Shown in pieces: positions 1 to 11,133 of a stretch of DNA of 64,000 bases. A model generated the notes under the pieces. It worked only from the letters and a program-made list of their open reading frames with translations. It did no database searches and was not told the origin of the DNA. The position numbers were made by a program, and so were the translations under genes. The first letter of the stretch is position 1; the number at the start of each line of letters is the position of its first letter. Source of the DNA: Branchiostoma belcheri (Eukaryota > Chordata > Leptocardii > Amphioxiformes > Branchiostomatidae); the NCBI RefSeq assembly GCF_001625305.1, contig NW_017803910.1, positions 1,201,040-1,265,039 on the forward strand, given 5' to 3'.

Positions 1-644
1 TTTGTTGTGAAATGTCTGTCTTTTATGTCATTATTTTATTTTGATGTGTCAAGTTGGCAGGAGTGGGTTGGTGGGAGCACTTGGACAGTAACCTGTCGTG
101 GGTAGCTTGGCACATCCTTTTTCTATTCCCCTTCCTTTGTCTATGTCTCTGTCACGTCGAAAAGTTGAAAAAAAATAGTTAAAAAACCTCCTGTCTCTCT
201 TGTCTAGTTTTCACTCCTTTTTGATTTTGTTATACCCCAATTAAAAACGGGCATGCCCTAACTTGAGACGCTTTCTAGAATTCTCAGGCACGAGAACTCA
301 CGGCGCTCCATCGCTAGTTGCCAAAAAATGGTTTGAACACACCGATATTAATTAACATCTTTCTTTGAGTTAGAAAAGGTTTGTTACTGTTCATGAACGT
401 TTCGCACTCTGTGTTACAACCGGTAAAACGGTAAAGATGGTTGACAGAATCTACACATTTGTACCTTTCCATTTCTTGCTACGCTAGACAGCCTGGTATC
501 CTATCTTGCTTGGGATGCTTTTGTATACATGTACTTTCATCATGCGGGATATTTTTTTCTATTCCAACATTTATTACAAGACATGGCGACGGCGCACTTA
601 CGTTTTTTTCAGCTTATTTTTATGCCGCCACCAACGCAGGCGTG

Positions 645-725
645 AACGGACAACAGACATGCTCATTTTCACCCGAGTACAGGGAGAAAATTCGTGTAAA
701 GTGCCTTTCCCAAGGGCACAAGACA
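645..725 (-). repeat. SINE scrap (tail segment)
   Basis: It contains the segment GTAAAGTGCCTTTCCCAAGG followed by GCACAAGA. The same words occur at 56630-56655 attached to a tRNA-like head, and in a decayed copy near 36195. No A or B box is left here, so only the post-tRNA part is preserved. Strand is that of the tRNA-like promoter in the fuller copy. Confidence 0.5.
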
Positions 726-1014
726 TTTGTACAAATAAGAAAGTTTGACAGGTCTCCACCGTGTACTCTTAACTGGAATTTAGAGTCACACGTTGTCTAT
801 TCTTACTTAGGCTTACTAGCTGCATGTCAACCTTGAAAATGCGGTACGTCGCGATTGAAGTTTATTTTAAGCGGATCCGGATGAGGAATCCGTATATATA
901 TTGACGTATATGTAAGGACAAGGACATTTGATGACACCTGGAGAGTTCTTGCTGCCAACAGAACTGGAGACAACTGTCTACAGCCGCCATGCTTCTGCCA
1001 TGAAGCCCGCGGAC

Positions 1015-1190
1015 GAATGATTGAATGATTGAATGATTGAATGATTGAATGATTGAATGATTGAATGATTGAATGATTGAATGATTGAATGATTGAATGA
1101 TTGAATGATTGAATGATTGAATGATTGAATGATTGAATGATTGAATGATTGAATGATTGAATGATTGAATGATTGAATGATTGAATGATT
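1015..1190. repeat. Perfect octamer array, 22 copies of GAATGATT
   Basis: The 8-bp unit GAATGATT runs for 176 bp, exactly 22 units, with no visible mismatch. Because 8 is not a multiple of 3, every frame of the minus strand reads the same eight-residue repeat (IIQSFNHS), which explains the three long overlapping minus-strand open frames. These are not genes. The perfect identity suggests recent slippage, so length is likely to vary among individuals. Confidence 0.95.
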
Positions 1191-1683
1191 GTTGCAACCA
1201 TCCGCGTCGTGATGACGCGTTGGTCTATGCGCCGCGCAGTGATACACTTCGCAAATAAAAGGTGTTTGAAATCCATTCGATTTAGTACGTGCGTGGGTGT
1301 GGCTGCTGCCACGCCTGACTCGAGAGGTCCCTCTCCCGGAGACAGACCCGCGGGTATTACAGCTTGAGGAGGCCAGCAGCCAACCAGAAGCAACACGACC
1401 ATGTAACATGGATATGATGGAAAATACAATGATATAAAGAACTAAGTCCTACGATACACTTCATACTACACTGTCACTGTCATGTATCAAGCCAATTTTG
1501 TTGGGTTAATTTCTTCTTCTGGGGCAGTGGAAGACGAATTTACTTTTATCGTTTGTTGGTTCTTTGAAAGCAGAATTATACGGGTACATTAAATCAATGA
1601 TATACGTTTTTAATATTTTTTCACATAATCTAAAAATCTATAGTTATGTCAAAATTTGGAAACTATAAATGAGTTGTACAAAT

Positions 1684-2009
1684 ACTATGAAACTAAACAT
1701 GCATATTGAATAAAGTATGCATGACTTACACATACTACAAAACTACACATACATACTAAATAAGCTATACTTGGTTTACAAATACTAATGCATACATACA
1801 TATTGAATAAGCTACATACTATCAACTAAGCATACTTACTGAATAAAGTATAAATGACTTATGATACTATGAAACTACACATACATATTGAATAAGCTAT
1901 ACATGACTTGCATTATACTATTCAGCTAAACATAAATATTGAATACATATTGAATAAGCTATACATGACTTGCATTATACTATTCAGCTAAACATAAATA
2001 TTGAATACA
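1684..2009. repeat. Degenerate AT-rich satellite with one recent 62-bp duplication
   Basis: Units built on 'actacacatacatattgaat' and 'aagctatacatgacttgc' recur at roughly 60-bp spacing and are diverged from each other. The last two units (about 1884-1945 and 1946-2007) look identical, so the array expanded again recently. No coding potential. Confidence 0.75.
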
Positions 2010-2150
2010 TGCATTCACAAAATGTACTCACAAAAATGTGCTGTACTCTTCTGTGGATAGTGGGATTCTGTCGGTCCAGGTCTGTCTGGTTCCTCCTCGG
2101 TGCCTAACACTCATATTTCCCATCCATTGTCTGGCTTGCATCTTCGGCAG

Positions 2151-5100
2151 GTCTGGGAATGAAATCTTCAGGTCTTCTGCGGGTGAGCCACAGCTTGATG
2201 TAGACCCACCATTCAACATGTCTGGTGTGGTGCCGCCTTTTGGAGCTTACTCGCCTTCAGGGGTTGTGGAGGTAATAGAAACATACTGGCACAAGTGCAC
2301 AAAGTCACATACAATAACTGTATAGAGGTACAAGTGGGGGTACATGTCTTGGAAATGTGCTCATAAAAAAAATAAGATAAATTTGTGGTGGTAAAAGTGG
2401 AGGTAATTACACACAAACACAAAATAACACATACACATACTAATACACATACAGTAACACACGTTAAGCGACTTTTAGCAGGGGGTAAGGTCGCTGTGTA
2501 CGGGAGCTTGAGGATGGACCGGGGAAAATAAATTTTGGAGCCAAAGGGAGAGCCAAAAATGTTTTGACGGAACCTCTCAAACACCGAACATCGATCCCCG
2601 CTAAATACCGTTCAGTCCCTAACATACACACACTCAGGGAGAGGGGGAGGGAGAGAGGGGGGAGGGAGAGAAAGGGGTGAGGGAGAGAGAGGGGGAGGGA
2701 GAAAGAAAGGGGAGAGATAGGGTGAGGGAGAGAAAGCGGGAGGGAAAAAAATGGGAGGGTGGGAGAGGGGGAAAGGGGGGAGAGAGAGGGAAGGGGGAGA
2801 GAGGGGGAAGATACATAGCCTTTGAGCTTCAAATGAGCTTTACTTCATTACACAAAATTTCAGGGAAACCTTGTGTACGTAAACTATGGACGGTCGAGCG
2901 ACTTCAGCAAGCTGGAAGACGAGAATATTTCTCTTGAGGGGAAGATTGCCATTGTCCGGTACGGACGGACTGCTCGCTCACTGAAGGTGAGAAAAAAGTG
3001 TGAAACATTGTTCCAGTTTGGGCTGACTGAGAACCAAATTGTAGTACAGTGTGATGTTATACTTTGTTCAGTAAGTGTGATATCAAGTTGACTTCTACTA
3101 TTCTGTCAGCAGGCTATTGATTTTATAAACTATTATCCAGTTGCGTCGTGCCCAAGATGCCGGCGCTATTGGTATGATCGTGTACGGAGATCCCAAGGAA
3201 GTGGTTGGGACCGGGAGTGGGAAAACTAAAAAGTATCCGGACGGTTGGTACGCACCTGGTACAGCGGTTCAGAGGGGACATTTCCTGTACGGTAAAGGGG
3301 AGGGGGAGCCACTCACACCAGGATATCCTGCTACAGGTATGTTTATATATACATACGTATCAGGCTCTCATACTGTCCTATGTAGGAAATGTACATAAAG
3401 GAATGGCCATATCCCTTGTGACACAAAAGTAAATGTCCAGTTTAATCCAGTTAAACATGATCCAAACTAGGACCACCTGTCTTTTGTAGCCACGTTTTGT
3501 GACCACGTTTTGTTATAAGTTAGCTCCTTGTTTGGTCACAGTACAATTTTGATTGTATTAAAGAGGGATGAAGGCTATATACAGAGCAAGCAAGAGTAAT
3601 ACCCTAAAGATCAGGTTTTAATTGGTAAGTTCCTAAATGGCCGGTTTATGCAAGATACATTATGAAGGTGAACAGTGGGAGAAACGTCTGTTTTTTAGAC
3701 TATGCCTACAGAATTGACCAGAGTGAGAGTGACCAGCTGCCCACCATCCCGGTCCACCCCATAGGTTACGACGATGCTGAGCAGCTCCTCAGGTAAAGGG
3801 AACCAACAATGAAGTGTGCAGTACTACTATGAGAAGGCACAACTATGCAGAATCTATTGTTATGTTGTGTGATGGAAATTTGTTGTTCATAATGGACAGA
3901 AATACTGGCCAATCTGCCATCTTCAAAGACGAAACAGCATTTTTTATTTTAGATGTTCATAATCTGGGCAATCTATCGAAGTAGAAGGATGCGTACTACA
4001 TGTACTTAATATAATCTGCCATTTCAAGATGTCTGAATGTTTGTTTCTATGTTGTTACACTCACAGTCACATGGGTGGAGACCTTGTTCCATCCTACTGG
4101 AAAGGCCTGTTGGACACAGATTACCGATTTGGACCAGATATGGTGAATGGAGCAAGGTAAGAGTAAGGATATTAGTGAGAGCAAGGGCATTCTACAACAG
4201 TACAAGGTAGAACGTCCTTGGTAAGAGGGAATCTGGTACAATTATCATGGTGGTAACAGACCAGGACAACCTTTTTTCGAAGTCTGTTAACGCATATTTT
4301 GTGATATGTAAAGATACCATTTCATCTCTTACTCCACATACATGTACATATACTTAACCACAGGTGAGCATGTGTAACTCTTTTGCTGGGACAATAGTAT
4401 TTCTTATCATACTTATATAGAGAGTATGCTTTCCTTCTTGTTTCCGACCATCAATGATTGTAAGAAGGAAACTGAATTTTGTGCTTTCACTCCTCCTACA
4501 GTAAAGTTCGCCTGGATGTGAATGTTCAAACCGAGGTGAGGACCGTTCACAACGTGGTGGGAATAATTCGGGGGAAGGAAGAACCAGGTGAGCATGTCAA
4601 GGATGCAAACAAAAGAAACCCTGACTTTTGCTCTCCAGAGAGTAACTTAAAATTGAAAGTAAAGAGAAGTAACAATTCCTGTATATCCAGACATTCTTCT
4701 GTATCCTTGTACTAAAAGGCTGAGTGAACAAATGGTGTGAAAAATAGCGCTGCCCCGAGAGTTGGTCAAAGACCCATTTGGTGCAGTGGGTTGATATCAT
4801 TGCGTGCTTTTGGACCATTTTTAATGCACATGTATTGATCATTGATTTAAATGGAGTCCAAAAGACCTGGACATGTGTATCAAGAGTACATTAGTATCAA
4901 TGCCACTGACCTTGTAAGAGATAAAGCTGACAACTGGTATGTTTTTGTGTGCCTGTCACTTTTCCAGACCGGTATGTGATTCTTGGTAACCACCGGGATG
5001 CCTGGACCCTTGGCGCAGTGGACCCCAACAGTGGCACCGCCTGTCTGCTTGAGATCACACGCGCCTTGGGAGAAATGATGGCAACAGGTACATTCACTCA

Positions 5101-8100
5101 TTACCAAACCACATTCTTACTTGGAAAAAATCCAGTAAGAGTAATGTTAAACTGGATGCAAGAAAGCAAGGGGGTAAAGTAGTCAGCACAAATACATGTT
5201 GTTGTTTTTTTTGTCTTTAAAAGATTGTGTCATATGAGCCTGCAATGCCTGATTTTCCTGCAGGGTGGCGCCCCAGACGCACCTTGATGTTCGTCAGCTG
5301 GGATGCTGAGGAGCATGGGATGCATGGGTCATATGAGTGGATCGAAGTAAGGTTAACATGTCATCTAACTTTTGTATGTCACTTTCAGCAACATTTCCTT
5401 GCTGTTCTTTTCAATGGAAAAATAATGTGGAGATAATGATTTCAGCACCAAGGAAAGACCCCATTACATTATCGGTTCCTATTCCAAAATGAAACATTTT
5501 GTACATGTATCAGGTTAGGTAATACTATACAAAGGATATACCTTAACAGTATTTACTAATAAACTAATATGAAGTCAAAAGCAATACTCTGCTGCTCAAT
5601 TTCAGGAATTTGGCAAGATCATGTCAGATCGAGCTGTGGCCTACCTGAACATAGACAATGCAGTTCGAGGTGAGACCGCACCCACATAGCATTCTTAACA
5701 TTCTTAGATTTAGCATCACTGTCACCATGTCGAAACATCATATCCCAAATCTTAGTTTTGTTCAGTTCGTTCAATTCGTTTGGGCCCAAAAATCCTGCTG
5801 GCTAGCAAATTCTTATCTTTTTCATATTCTGTGAAATGCTTTTTTTTGTACATCAGGGTGGTAGAAAGAGCAAAGTTTTTGTAGAAGGAAAATTCCTTCA
5901 TGGCATGATAGGTGCTCAGCTAGACTACAGATTTTCATATGTTGAAAAGCTAGTGCTTTTTGATATGTTTTCATCAAACTTGTTTTTTGCAGAGGACTAC
6001 ACTCTTCGTGCCAGGGCCACACCCTCCCTCAAGCCTGTACTGAAGGAGGCTGCTAAGATGGTGAGTACACAAACTTTCTCTCTCTCCTCCTCCCTCTCCC
6101 CTCCCTCTCTCTACCTCCCTCCCTCCCGCACCCACCTTCTCTCTCTCTTCCTCCCTATGATGAAAGTCTGTGGAAAATGACAAAATTACGATTGTTTTAG
6201 GTCCCATGGCCAGTCAACACACAGGACGGAGACACCCTGTATGAAGTGTGGAGTAAGCGCAGCCCTGAAACCAGTGCCCCTGACTCGCCTCCCGAGTAAG
6301 TCCAAACCCAACACCAAAAGTTTCTCACTCGGGGGCAGATGAAAAACTGTTACATAAACTGCATGGCAATGATAGCATCCATAGTTTACTTCCTAGTACA
6401 TTGGCATAGACTGGGTTGAATTGCAGTGTTCTGAAACACAATTTCATTCCAGGAATAATCTACTAGTATCAACTTGATTCAGCCAACCAACCATATACAT
6501 GTACATTTCTGTACCAGATTGAACTGCCAATTTTCTCCACCAGAATTGATCCCCCTGCTGCTATTTTCTCCACCAGAATTGATCTCCCTGCTGGTGCCAG
6601 TGACTATGTGCCCTTTGTGAGGAGGATCGGTGTCCCTATCCTCGACCTTGCACTGGTTCATCGGTACACTGTGAGCACCACAGGATTGTTTTTATTTCCT
6701 CTTTTGCATTCTTTGAGTTAGAGTTTGTCTAATGTCTAGAGTTTGTCTAATGGTCAACAGCAACTTCAGAGAAAGCTAATTTTTCAAACTATGGAGCCTA
6801 TCACTGTATCATTTGAAGATTTTTAAAACAGCTGCAGATTTGTCTAAGGCCCCATTCCCACTAGGGAAAAATTGTCCGGATCGAGCCAAATTGGTTTGCT
6901 TTGATCCGCCTCAAAGCCGGATCAAAGTGACTCAATTCTGCTCAATCCGGCCTAACTTGCTGTGTTGAATCACTTGTATGGATAAGCCTGATTTCACTAA
7001 TATGGGACATTAACAAAGCAGACATGTCAACTCTTGCAGTATACCTACCCGAACTTCCCGCTCTACCACACGGCCTACGAGACGTTCCACCTCCAGAAGA
7101 CCTACATCGACCCAGAGTTCAAGTTCCACCGCCTCATGTCTCAGCTGTGGGGGGAGCTGGCCTTCTCCCTGGCCGAGTCCTGGTTTCTGCCCATCAGCGC
7201 CTCGGAGTACGCAGGCACCGTCCAGGGGATGTATGACTGGCTGGTGGACGAGGACGGAACCAAGTTTGAAGAGTCTGCCATCTCACTAGGTGAGCTGAGG
7301 TTTGGGAAGGGGAGGGGGGGGGTATGTATGATTATTATTGTTTTTGCTCTGTTTCTTATTCTCCTCCAAACAAATAAGGTCAATGACCTGAACCAGACGT
7401 CTGTCGCCATGCTAACTATTGTTGAGTTACATCATGTTGCAATTTTTAGCAGGAGGGATTAAGACTCCTGTCCCCATATATATTGAATGTGTTTGAGTAA
7501 GAATTAACAGAGCAGACCATATGCAAAGGTAAAAATTGTGCAAAAATCATGAAAAAGGGTCAGGTCAAAAGAACACTTTGCCTGCTTAAATACTAGTCTT
7601 TTCTCTCTCTCCTTTTCAGTCCTTTCTGTAAAATTGTGTAATACCGGTACAGTGGAACATGTACCTGTCACGTTTCAGATGCGCTGCAGTCAGCAGTGAC
7701 CAACTTTACCCAGGCAGCAGCAGCATTTGAAGATGAACTGGCTTCTCTGGAAACCAATACAGAGTGAGTAACAGAAAGAAAGTCTTCATTGTAGTTTCCT
7801 ATTTATTGCACTGTGGTACTCTACTTCATTATGTGTGTTGCACAGCCCACTGGTTGCCCGAATGGTCAACGACCAGTTGATGCAGATGGAGCGAGCTTTC
7901 ATAGACCCTCAGGGCATCCTGTACAGGAAATTCAACAGGTAGGCACCACTCTGTTATAGTTTACACTATTTATTAAGAACATGTGCCTCGCAGCATGAGG
8001 TACATGTACATGTACAACAAGCAGAATTGCACTGATTTGTACAATCATGTGGCAGAATGAACATCAACTGCATACAAAAACAAAGGAAACTTAGGCAAAA

Positions 8101-8506
8101 TGCAAACCTATGGCTGCAAAGTAAACAAGAACAGTCTTACTGGCTAGACTTGTTATACGGGCATATGGCCTGATGCAGGAAAGAGATTTTTAATCTTTGT
8201 GTACAGGTTTCTCAGAGTTCTACTCTACTCATGTGCTCATCACAGAATATGCAGAGGCAAAAAAAAAAGAGCAGGACTGACTGTACTTGTGTGTACTTTA
8301 GGCACACCGTCCTGTCCAGTGGTCTGTGGGACACCGAGACCTTCCCTGCCCTGGGTGATGCTGTGAGCAGGATGGGCAGTGGTGACTGGCTCGATCCTGG
8401 AAAGGAAGACAAGCTCAAGGAGCTCAAGCAAGAGCTGTCAATCATCACGTTCTTCATCCAATCAGCTGCCAACAGTCTGGCTAAACCTGCCACAACTAGG
8501 TTTTAA
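2151..8506 (+). CDS. Glutamate-carboxypeptidase-II/NAALADL1-like M28B metallopeptidase (5' partial)
   Basis: Sixteen exons keep one frame for about 621 residues: 2151-2271, 2864-2986, 3141-3336, 3699-3792, 4067-4156, 4502-4587, 4968-5087, 5264-5346, 5606-5669, 5993-6060, 6201-6295, 6577-6670, 7040-7289, 7679-7763, 7846-7938, 8302-8506. The order is protease-associated domain ([26 protein letters not shown]), M28 zinc peptidase, then the transferrin-receptor-like dimerisation domain ([20 protein letters not shown]). The two-zinc ligands of GCPII are all present: His in NHRDAW, Asp in AVDPNSG, the EE pair in SWDAEEHG, Asp in NIDNAV and His in PLYHTAYET. The substrate-pocket arginines of GCPII (RARY segment) are absent; the segment reads LALVHRY, as in the NAALADL1 branch, so strict glutamate specificity is doubtful. 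The family is a type II membrane ectoenzyme, but the N-terminal anchor exons are not in view. It is either NAALADL1-like or a separate invertebrate paralogue. Confidence 0.93.
2636..2813. repeat. Polypurine (G/A) tract in an intron
   Basis: Almost 180 bp of pure G and A on the plus strand, dominated by GGGAGAGA-type words, in the intron between the first two exons seen of the M28B peptidase. Such mirror-like purine runs can form triplex DNA. The minus-strand open frames of Ser, Pro and Leu across it are artefacts of composition. Confidence 0.9.
6069..6162. repeat. Polypyrimidine tract in an intron
   Basis: About 90 bp almost entirely C and T on the coding strand, starting just after a splice donor of the M28B peptidase gene. 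It is the opposite strand bias to the tract at 2636-2813 in the same transcript. Confidence 0.8.
6531..6600 (+). other. Tandemly duplicated splice acceptor of the M28B peptidase gene
   Basis: The acceptor word TTTTCTCCACCAG followed by AATTGAT occurs twice, with first exon bases at 6544 and 6577, exactly 33 bp apart. The second acceptor gives the frame conserved in the family (PE-IDLPAG). Using the first would insert eleven in-frame residues ([11 protein letters not shown]) without a stop. This looks like a recent local duplication of an intron-exon border. Confidence 0.75.
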
Positions 8507-8528
8507 AGTGAGAAATTGATGAAGTGCT

Positions 8529-8795
8529 AAAATGGAATTCTGACAACTTCATCACATCCAATATAATGTAATTTGGAGAAGACTATCAAAATTAAAATAG
8601 GTTGCAATAAAATCACAACCTGTTCATTACATTACCTATTCATCTATTATTACTTACAATCTATTATTAGTTATACATGGCTGCCATTCATTCAATTATC
8701 AATTACTCATTTATTACATTTACATGTTAAAATGGAATTCTGACCTCATCACAGTATTTGGAGAAGACTATCAATTAAAATAGGTGGCAGTACAA
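8529..8795. repeat. Two copies of a 3'-flank repeat
   Basis: The words TAAAATGGAATTCTGAC, then TTTGGAGAAGACTATCAA and AAAATAGG occur in the same order at about 8529-8601 and 8726-8785, and a third diverged copy lies at about 10164-10245. The first copy includes the likely poly(A) signal of the peptidase gene, so the repeat seems to be duplicated 3'UTR and flank. Confidence 0.75.
8606..8611 (+). promoter_or_regulatory. Likely poly(A) signal of the M28B peptidase gene
   Basis: AATAAA about 100 bp after the TAA stop at 8504-8506. It is the first consensus hexamer downstream. Confidence 0.6.
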
Positions 8796-8870
8796 CCCTG
8801 TTAGAACTTGCTCTGAAGATCTGTTTGTGTATAGTGGCACAAAAACCAAACTGTTACCGCTACTGTTCCA

Positions 8871-9980
8871 AGAATTACATATTCCTTGTTAGTGGGGGTA
8901 AAGGTTTAGAGTTGGGTATGAGTCATTGACTTTAACAGTAGGTTGACACACATTTTCAAGTCATGATATGCTGAGACATAATCTGCATTATATTACATTT
9001 TGGTGGCTATAAGAATTACATATTCCTTGTTAGTGGGGGTAAAGGTTTAGAGCTGGGTGTAAGTAATTGACTATAACAGTAGGTTGACACACATTTTCAA
9101 GTCATGATATGCTGAGACATAATCTGCATTATATTACATTTTTGGCGGCTATAAGAATTACATATTCCTTGTTAGTGGGGGTAAAGGTTTAGAGCTGGGT
9201 GTAAGTAATTGACTATAACAGTAGGTTGACACACATTTTCAAGTCATGATATAATGAGACATAATCTGCATTATATTACATTTTGGCGGCTATAAGAATT
9301 ACATATTCCTTGTTAGTGGGGGTAAAGGTTTAGAGCTGGGTATGAGTCATTGACTTTAACAGTAGGTTGACACACATTTTCAAGTCATGATATGCTGAGA
9401 CATAATCTGCATTATATTATATTTTGGTGGCTATAAGAATTACATATTCCTTGTTAGTGGGGGTAAAGGTTTAGAGCTGGGTGTAAGTAATTGCCTATAA
9501 TAGTAGGTTGATACCATGCCCGTAGCCAGGGGGGGTTCGGGGGTTCGGAAGAACCCCCCCACAAGGCTCAAAAGTCCACTTTTTGGTCCACTTTTTATGT
9601 AAAGGTCCACTTTTTGGTCCACTTTTTATGTAAAGGTCCACTTTTTGGTCCACTTTATACAGTAAAAGTCAAAGATTTTTCTTGAAAAGATGGACTGGAA
9701 TCGTAGAAAAACTGCTCCCTTTGTTATTGAATAAAAATTTTTCTCTGATTTTTTCTTGGAAACCCTCTCAAAAATGCACGAAATGCCATTTTAGATGGTT
9801 CATTTTTCAAAATTTTCCGGGGGAGCATGCCCCCGGACCCCCTAGGAACCTACGGCGCTCGAGGTCCCCTCAAGCAGTGGGAAGAACCCCCCATTCAAAA
9901 TCCTGGCTACGGGCATGGATACGGACATTTTCAACTCATGATATGCCGAGACATAATTTGCATTATATTATATTTTGGTG
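8871..9980. repeat. 141-bp satellite, about five units, split by a MITE
   Basis: Units begin with AGAATTACATATTCCTTG at 8871, 9012, 9154, 9295 and 9436, a period of 141-142 bp. They share TTAGTGGGGGTAAAGG and GAGACATAATCTGCATTAT with few differences. The fifth unit is interrupted at 9515 by an inserted element and resumes after 9917 with ACATTTTCAACTCATGATAT. A plain local satellite array; no gene. Confidence 0.9.
9515..9917. mobile_element. MITE with CATGCCCGTAGCCAGG termini and 5-bp target duplication
   Basis: The ends are exact inverted repeats (CATGCCCGTAGCCAGG and CCTGGCTACGGGCATG) flanked by GATAC on both sides (9510-9514 and 9918-9922). Just inside lie G-rich and C-rich arms (GAACCCCCC and its partner). 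The centre has about three copies of a 30-bp unit containing GGTCCACTTTTT between 9570 and 9655. There is no transposase frame; the open frame 9682-10068 runs through the element and is not a gene. Non-autonomous DNA transposon, superfamily not certain. Confidence 0.85.
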
Positions 9981-10288
9981 GTACATGGTAATAATTGTGA
10001 AGGTGAAGGAGGGTTTGACTGTATTTGAGCCTAAATATATAGATAAGGCTTATAATAATTTAAAATAATATCAAAATAAGGCTTATTATCATTATCTTCT
10101 CCACACACAAACCTGTCTAGAGTATTCATGGGACAAATGCTGAAATCTAATTAATGATAAAATGTTAAAATGGAATTCTGACATAGTGACATCATCACAT
10201 TCAACATATGTAATTTAGATATAGAAGACTATCAATAAAAATAGCTTACACTAAGTACTTGTCTCTGTGTTTTAACTATCCTTCAGCA

Positions 10289-10541
10289 AGCACGTCGGCA
10301 GAACGTACTGCGCCTGCGCAAAACCCTGATTTTTCGGGGTTTTCATTAGATGTTTGGTCAACGTTGCATTAGAATTTTTCTTGTTGCACAGGATATATTT
10401 TCCAACATAACATTTGGAAACTACAGACGGAGTGTTAACCTTATATGCGCAAATACGACCTTATATGAGATGTTCTACCGAGGTGGTATGTATAATACAT
10501 AACGGGTTTCGCGCAGGTGCAGTACGTTCTGCCGACGTGCT
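10289..10541. mobile_element. MITE with 31-bp terminal inverted repeats
   Basis: The left end AGCACGTCGGCAGAACGTAC continues TGCGCCTGCGC. The right end is its reverse complement with a single mismatch (10511-10541). The body is about 190 bp without coding potential. The flanks (TTCAGCA and TTGGCA) resemble each other, but I cannot establish a clean target duplication. Confidence 0.82.
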
Positions 10542-10667
10542 CCCTTGGCATAACACATCAGATTCGCAGGCACACAGCGCGGCAGCAGCTGGCTACAACT
10601 CATTCAAAATCTAGTAATCACAAAAGACACAAATCAAACATGTACTATACAATTTTCTCATAAAAAG

Positions 10668-10673
10668 TTTATT
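10668..10673 (-). promoter_or_regulatory. Likely poly(A) signal of POFUT2
   Basis: TTTATT on the plus strand, so AATAAA in the transcript, about 460 bp after the POFUT2 stop. A closer AATAAA lies at about 11127-11132, a few bases after the stop, so more than one 3' end is possible. Confidence 0.4.
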
Positions 10674-11133
10674 GCATTGAAAAAATTGAAACATAACTTT
10701 TTGCACAATATGGATAACTGTGCGGTATCAAATATTACTATACTAAAACATGGGTCTATGACAAGACAATACTGCACATATCCAGCACCATTTAAATCAA
10801 TAAATATAAAACACTTAGTTGAACTGTGCACTAGTTTAGAAATATGGCAGATTTTCAATACACTATGTATACTAATAATTGGTCTTTATTGCATTAAAAA
10901 GTACCTATTAACTGTTAGGCATCCAAATAATATTTATCACAAAATCTGTAGAACGTATTGTATCTATTTTTTAGTACAATCCCAGCATCCCTATGGAATA
11001 TACTAGTATATGAGAATACAATGTTTTTTTCAGAACAAGGAAAATATATTTTCTGAAGAGTCTAAAAAAGACTACTACACTACACAGGGCAAGTTACTAT
11101 CTAATTTGATAACTATTGCCGACATTTTTATTG

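Larger units (their letters stand above)
1..2150. other. No recognised gene; repeats only
   Basis: I see no exon that matches a known protein here. The next gene (M28B peptidase) lacks its N-terminal membrane anchor and the exons before the protease-associated domain, so this stretch may be an intron or the 5' flank of that gene. It holds an octamer array, a degenerate AT-rich satellite and a SINE scrap, listed separately. The open frames here come mostly from the repeats. Confidence 0.6.

Noticed and set aside
441-836. 131-residue plus-strand open frame near the window start
   Set aside because: No signal of a known domain, no splice context joining it to the peptidase, and it runs through a SINE scrap.
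827-1429. Minus-strand frames of 111-200 residues rich in IIQSFNHS
   Set aside because: They are translations of the perfect octamer array; the same peptide appears in all three frames.
2464-2832. Ser/Pro/Leu-rich minus-strand frames
   Set aside because: They come from the polypurine tract in the peptidase intron.
6843-6965. Possible transposon end (CCCCATTCCCACTAGGG)
   Set aside because: Only one end seen; no matching inverted partner or target duplication found nearby.
9682-10068. 128-residue plus-strand frame
   Set aside because: It starts inside the MITE at 9515-9917 and reads out into satellite sequence.
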